The notes beneath the pieces were generated by a model. The model made no database searches and was not told the DNA's origin. It was given only the letters and a program-made list of their open reading frames with translations. The translations under genes and the position numbers were made by a program. From Pirellula staleyi DSM 6068 (GTDB taxonomy: Bacteria; Planctomycetota; Planctomycetia; Pirellulales; Pirellulaceae): a DNA stretch of 64,000 nt. Of the stretch, positions 60,502-64,000 are shown one piece after another; the first letter of the stretch is position 1; every line of letters begins with the position of its first letter. Location of the stretch: contig CAMCMB010000014.1 in NCBI GenBank assembly GCA_945875845.1, forward strand, positions 1 through 64,000. The letters are read 5' to 3'.

Positions 60502-61893
60502 TTAGAAGTCGATCTTCGCCCGAAGACCGAATAGAAGCGACGAGTCTGCCCGTTGGCGGAACGGATCAAGGACTTGAAGATCTGGCGTTATCTGACACCA
60601 AGGGGTCGCCTGCATGTTGTAGTACAGTTCGACCCCTTTTTCATTCTGTAACGGCAACAGGTTTGGAGCGAGATTTTTTAGTGGATCGCTTACACCAACG
60701 TAAAAATAACCGACGCCGAAAGTGTCTGCTTTCCGTTCTGCAAACGGGCTGTTTCCACTAATGCCCGCACTGGCAAACCAATTGATTGGGCTTGGGTTGT
60801 TGTCCGCAATTCCGAGGTTACCGAATACGCCCCATTTCCGTTTAGGGTCATCGGGTGAAACGTGGAGTGCCTGATCAAAATTGTAGGCCAAGCACCACGA
60901 GCCGGATTTCGGAGTCGACACGATGACCAATCCGTCAATTGGATCGAGGTAAGCGGACGGATTAAGGTTTGTGTACGTTCCGCTACTGTAGGTTCCCGAA
61001 ACGCCTTGGTGACCGGGCAGACCGAAGAAATTGGTCTGCGGATTTAACTGAGCGAAGACCGTTGCCCCGTTGTCGAAGAACGTATCAAACCCGCTCACGG
61101 TCGGTGTGTTGTTCGTGTCGAATACGGCCGCTGCGAGCAATGGCTCCATGTTCTCGAGGTAGGCATAGCCCGCTCCGAAGGTCGAATAGGGAACTGTGCG
61201 AGCATAAACGGGGTTTAACATCAGCGCGGTGTTTTGGAATCCGTTGAGACCGCCCGCGCCTGTGATCGGCTGTTTGAAATCGTCCAGCGTGTTGATCTTC
61301 CCTGCGTAGACCATGGAGTTCTCAGACAAGAACTGGGTTAATTTCACTCCCGTCAACGCGGTGATCGATCCGTTCGGTTTGGGCACCGCCATCATCAGGT
61401 TGACCGGCAACAGAGCACCCGTGATCGAATTGGCCGACTCACCGTATCGGGTTTCCCCGTGCAAAGTGATGAAGGACCCTTTCGAGAGTCCAGCTTTTTC
61501 GCCGTCCACGTTCAGGAAGTAGTCGTTGCGGCCACCGTATTGAAACGCTTGCTCAAGGCCACCGCTGGTTACACCCTGATGGTACTGGGTATTGCTGACA
61601 TCAAATGTGATTCCGTTTCCCGCAAGCGCAGATCGGGTGCCGAACCAATCACCCGTTAACTTCGGTCGTTTGTACCATGGCCCACCAAACAGCGATGACT
61701 GGGTTTGCGTCAAAGAATCAGGTTCGGTGATCTCTGAACTACCCGTGGGCTCAGTTTCGGTCACAAACGGAGGCTGAGTCATTGGCATTGAGAGATTGGT
61801 CGACTCTTGGGCCTGCGCCGATACGGCGACAATGTAAACTGCGACTGCTTGCAGAATGCAGGCGGAATTTGTGTATCGAGAAAAGGTCAGCAT
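60502..61893 (-). CDS. OprB-type carbohydrate-selective porin
   Basis: 463 residues with a signal peptide (LQAVAVYIVAVSAQAQ). The OprB start is recognisable: KRPKLTGDWFGTRSALAGNG (about 80-99), ITFDVSNTQYHQGVTSGG, then repeated amphipathic beta-strands with aromatic girdles (YGGRNDYFLNVDGEKAGLSK, KWGVFGNLGIADNNPSP). It ends in the typical C-terminal strand SSLLFGLRAKIDF, whose last residue Phe is the Bam signal. It should form a sugar-permeable channel in the outer membrane. It stands alone between remnants, with the sulfatase upstream on the same strand. Confidence 0.87.
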   Translation of the reverse strand: MLTFSRYTNSACILQAVAVYIVAVSAQAQESTNLSMPMTQPPFVTETEPTGSSEITEPDSLTQTQSSLFGGPWYKRPKLTGDWFGTRSALAGNGITFDVSNTQYHQGVTSGGLEQAFQYGGRNDYFLNVDGEKAGLSKGSFITLHGETRYGESANSITGALLPVNLMMAVPKPNGSITALTGVKLTQFLSENSMVYAGKINTLDDFKQPITGAGGLNGFQNTALMLNPVYARTVPYSTFGAGYAYLENMEPLLAAAVFDTNNTPTVSGFDTFFDNGATVFAQLNPQTNFFGLPGHQGVSGTYSSGTYTNLNPSAYLDPIDGLVIVSTPKSGSWCLAYNFDQALHVSPDDPKRKWGVFGNLGIADNNPSPINWFASAGISGNSPFAERKADTFGVGYFYVGVSDPLKNLAPNLLPLQNEKGVELYYNMQATPWCQITPDLQVLDPFRQRADSSLLFGLRAKIDF

Positions 61894-62242
61894 CGAACAG
61901 GCTTCCAGATTAGGATAAGCAGCGCCACCAGAAACGATATAAGCGGGATTTCGGGTTTTATCGAACGCCAGTTCGGATTGGGATTATTGGCTGTGAAAGA
62001 TGTGCTTAAAACATCGAGAAAAGCGGGCCGGTTATAATGATTAGCAAACTTCGACGACCGTTGCTAGCACGAGTTGCCAATACTCGGCATGCGTCCATGG
62101 TTATATTTAGGGAACGACTGAGTCACCTCCGAAACACCCTCCACTAGGTGGCAGTGGGATAAAAAACCTGACCCATGCGTCCCGTGTGAGCATTGCCCCT
62201 CGGCCAGCACTGCAGGTATTCTTGTGGTGCAAGTGAATTGCA
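61894..62242. other. Intergenic region upstream of the porin
   Basis: No gene is seen. It should contain the porin promoter and the sulfatase 3' flank. The segment AAAACCTGACCCATGCGTCCC (near 62166; here first 20 bases meant) resembles AAAACCTGACCATCGCGTCC near 60316, a small repeated motif of unknown meaning. Confidence 0.35.
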
Positions 62243-63649
62243 CTACGGAGCACTTGATGGCTGATAAGGATCGGATGTCCCCATGGGAATGAGAGGAAAC
62301 TGCTTAATGCTTTTCTCGAAATCAGAAACCATACGAAGGATCGGTCCGACCACCCAAGAATCAGGAGTAGGTTTCTCCTCGCGAGGATCGGTGTAGAGAT
62401 TGAAGATCGTCGGAACAGGATTCTTCACCGGCGGGTCGAACATTGTGTCTTGCCGGTAAAAATGAACTTTCCAATTTCTCCATTTGACGGCCATGAGTCT
62501 TTCGGCACACCATATTGGAAATCCTTCTCGAGAGGACTTTTCGGTCTTGCCTAGGAAAAAGTCGCCCTGATTAATGCTGTCTAGCGGGCGGTCTGTCGGA
62601 ACCTTGGCACCGCAGTAGTTTGCTAATGTGGCGAAAAGATCAACGCCATGAACGATTTCATTGCTAGTGCGACCCGACTGGATTTTTCCTGGCCAACGAA
62701 TCATGAACGGAACACGGATTCCCCCCTCTAAAGCCGTGAAGTATTGGCCTCTCCATGGACCTGCCCAACCATCCCAAGGCCGGATAAACTCCGGGCCGTT
62801 ATCGCTGGTGAAAATCACAATCGTATTGTCCTTGACCCCTGCCTGTTCAACAGCATCTAGAAGTTCTCCAACGTTGTGATCCATCTCGGTGAGCATATCG
62901 GCCCAATCTCCATTTTTTGTCCTGCCCTGGAATGCGGGATTGGGTTCGGTGGGCAAGTGGGGTTGGGTAAGTGATACATAGGCAAAAAACCTATTGCCGG
63001 ACTTTGCTTTCGTTCGAACAAATGAAGCAGCCCTCTTGGTGATCTCGGCATCAATGAATCGCCTCTGTGTCCGGTCGTAAACTCCAAGCGATTGACTCTT
63101 CTGTCCCTTTTTGCCCTGCATCATTCGCTCGGCTGGCATGACATCCTCCGACCAACCTGGAGACGATGGCCAAAGTGCTTCGTCCGTAGTTCTCGGAATA
63201 CCAAACCACTCATCAAACCCTTGGTCGTTGGGCAATCGCCCATCATGGCTACCAAGATGCCATTTCCCATAATAGCCCGTCGCATAACCTGCATCGGACA
63301 TCGCTTCGCCTAACGTCACTTCCCACTGGGTCAGTCCATCGGCGACGCCGCCAAATGGAACCGAATGCGTACCGGATCGAATCGCCCATCGTCCGGTCAT
63401 CAGACTCGATCGACTCGGTGTGCATTGGGTCTCCATGTTAAAATTCAAGCACCGCATACCGTCTCTAGCTAGAGAGTCGATTCGCGGTGTGGGTGCGCCC
63501 CGAGTGACTCCCCCTCCATAAGCACCTACTTCGCCGTACCCAAGATTGTCGGCGAGGATAACCAATACGTTTGGAGGCGAATCTTGACCAAAAAGATGCA
63601 GATGATTGGTAAGTAGGAGAATCAGGATGGTCTGCACTATTGTTTTCAT
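62243..63649 (-). CDS. Secreted formylglycine-dependent sulfatase
   Basis: 468 residues with a signal peptide (TILILLLTNHLHLFGQ). Sulfatase signature: NVLVILADNLGYGEVGAYGG (metal-binding Asp-Asn, about 28-47), the formylglycine site CTPSRSSLMTGR (CxPSR, about 76-87), YATGYYGKWHLGSHDGRLPN (about 121-140) and the later metal site TIVIFTSDNGPEF (about 277). C76 is expected to be oxidised to formylglycine by an anaerobic or FGE enzyme encoded elsewhere. It hydrolyses sulfate esters, probably of marine polysaccharides, in the periplasm. Confidence 0.92.
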   Translation of the reverse strand: MKTIVQTILILLLTNHLHLFGQDSPPNVLVILADNLGYGEVGAYGGGVTRGAPTPRIDSLARDGMRCLNFNMETQCTPSRSSLMTGRWAIRSGTHSVPFGGVADGLTQWEVTLGEAMSDAGYATGYYGKWHLGSHDGRLPNDQGFDEWFGIPRTTDEALWPSSPGWSEDVMPAERMMQGKKGQKSQSLGVYDRTQRRFIDAEITKRAASFVRTKAKSGNRFFAYVSLTQPHLPTEPNPAFQGRTKNGDWADMLTEMDHNVGELLDAVEQAGVKDNTIVIFTSDNGPEFIRPWDGWAGPWRGQYFTALEGGIRVPFMIRWPGKIQSGRTSNEIVHGVDLFATLANYCGAKVPTDRPLDSINQGDFFLGKTEKSSREGFPIWCAERLMAVKWRNWKVHFYRQDTMFDPPVKNPVPTIFNLYTDPREEKPTPDSWVVGPILRMVSDFEKSIKQFPLIPMGTSDPYQPSSAP

Positions 63650-64000
63650 CGGTAGCTTTCTGAAAATCAGCGACTAAAAAAGTGAATCGATATCGGACTT
63701 GACTACTTACCGCCAGTCTGGGCGTTATTGAGTTTCTCTAAAACCTGGTCGAGGCTGAAACTGCCAACCTTCTGGCTTTCAACAACTCGGCGATGGTCAC
63801 GTCGCGAGCTTGTAAACCTTCCTTGGCACCAGGAAGTCCCCGTCTGGTTCAATCGCAATGGGAGCTGCAGACGGAGGGTTTGGGCCAAATTGGTCTTCAA
63901 CTCGGCAGGGAGGGAAGTGGGATCCTAGCTGAGAGGGTTCGGCACAACAAGACGGCTACACTCTCTTCGTTCCCCTCGCTGGACTCCAATACGCGAATGG
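63650..64000 (-). other. Possible frameshifted gene remnant at right edge
   Basis: Read leftwards, protein-like segments occur in different frames in sequence: PAELKTNLAQTLRL, then IEPDGDFLVPRKVYKLA, then ARDVTIAELLKARR, then VGSFSLDQVLEKLNNAQTGG with a stop at 63703. They would join into one chain if two or three frameshifts were repaired. I cannot name the family. It may be a decayed gene or sequence errors. Confidence 0.3.

Overview
The window looks like a chromosomal segment of a marine-type planctomycete (Pirellulales / Rhodopirellula-like). This is inferred from family content: a DUF1559 prepilin-like protein, ECF sigma factors whose genes overlap anti-sigma genes by ATGA, secreted proteins with EF-hands, FG-GAP/ASPIC-UnbV proteins, a formylglycine sulfatase, planctomycete cytochrome (CxxCH) fusions and an M56-TlpA receptor. 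No rRNA, tRNA or CRISPR array was seen.

Layout. (1) 1-3833, minus strand: an ECF sigma factor, an ankyrin-repeat anti-sigma-like protein and a large acyltransferase-cytochrome fusion that runs off the left edge. All three are joined by 4-base stop/start overlaps. (2) 3959-7132: an intact five-gene serine-recombinase module (small protein, small protein, DUF2924, recombinase, HTH protein). (3) 7098-10519, minus: a BlaI-type repressor and an M56/BlaR1-like receptor with a thioredoxin C-terminus, with two candidate operators upstream. (4) 10988-15464: a two-gene operon of unknown function, then an AbiEi/AbiEii-like toxin-antitoxin pair behind a palindrome-rich promoter. (5) 15503-18909: an antitoxin-like HTH gene with no PIN partner, a sigma-70-like factor behind tandem palindromes, a zinc-ribbon protein and a RecB/Cas4-like nuclease; this has a phage-like flavour. 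(6) 19134-35656: two ECF sigma/anti-sigma pairs and, behind them, an array of secreted proteins: a haem/copper-monooxygenase-like fusion and six or seven alpha/beta hydrolases, some with EF-hands or with two hydrolase domains, plus a beta-lactamase-fold serine hydrolase. (7) 35964-38997: a second, decayed copy of the recombinase module in the same orientation as the first, its recombinase inactivated by a deletion and its last gene fused to the tail of another gene next to a DUF669 gene. (8) 39029-41881: a run of small immunity-like proteins (SUKH-like, DUF4262) without a visible toxin. (9) 41984-45133: a GC-rich beta-helix/TSP3 protein, a sigma-54 activator fragment and a nucleotidyltransferase pseudogene. 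(10) 45343-59487: TPR and ASPIC/UnbV proteins, a DUF1559 protein and an Amt-like membrane protein. (11) 59488-64000: IS remnants, an OprB-type porin and a sulfatase.

Functionally, the centre reads as a regulated secreted-ester-hydrolysis locus: ECF pairs control export-targeted esterases, and an OprB porin and sulfatase lie further along. Around 32 kb of it, with the toxin-antitoxin and phage-like genes, lies between two direct copies of a serine-recombinase module, so it may be an accessory island. The least explained parts are the two-gene operon at 10988-13361, the orphan immunity cluster at 39-42 kb, and the pairing of an Amt-like protein with UnbV proteins.
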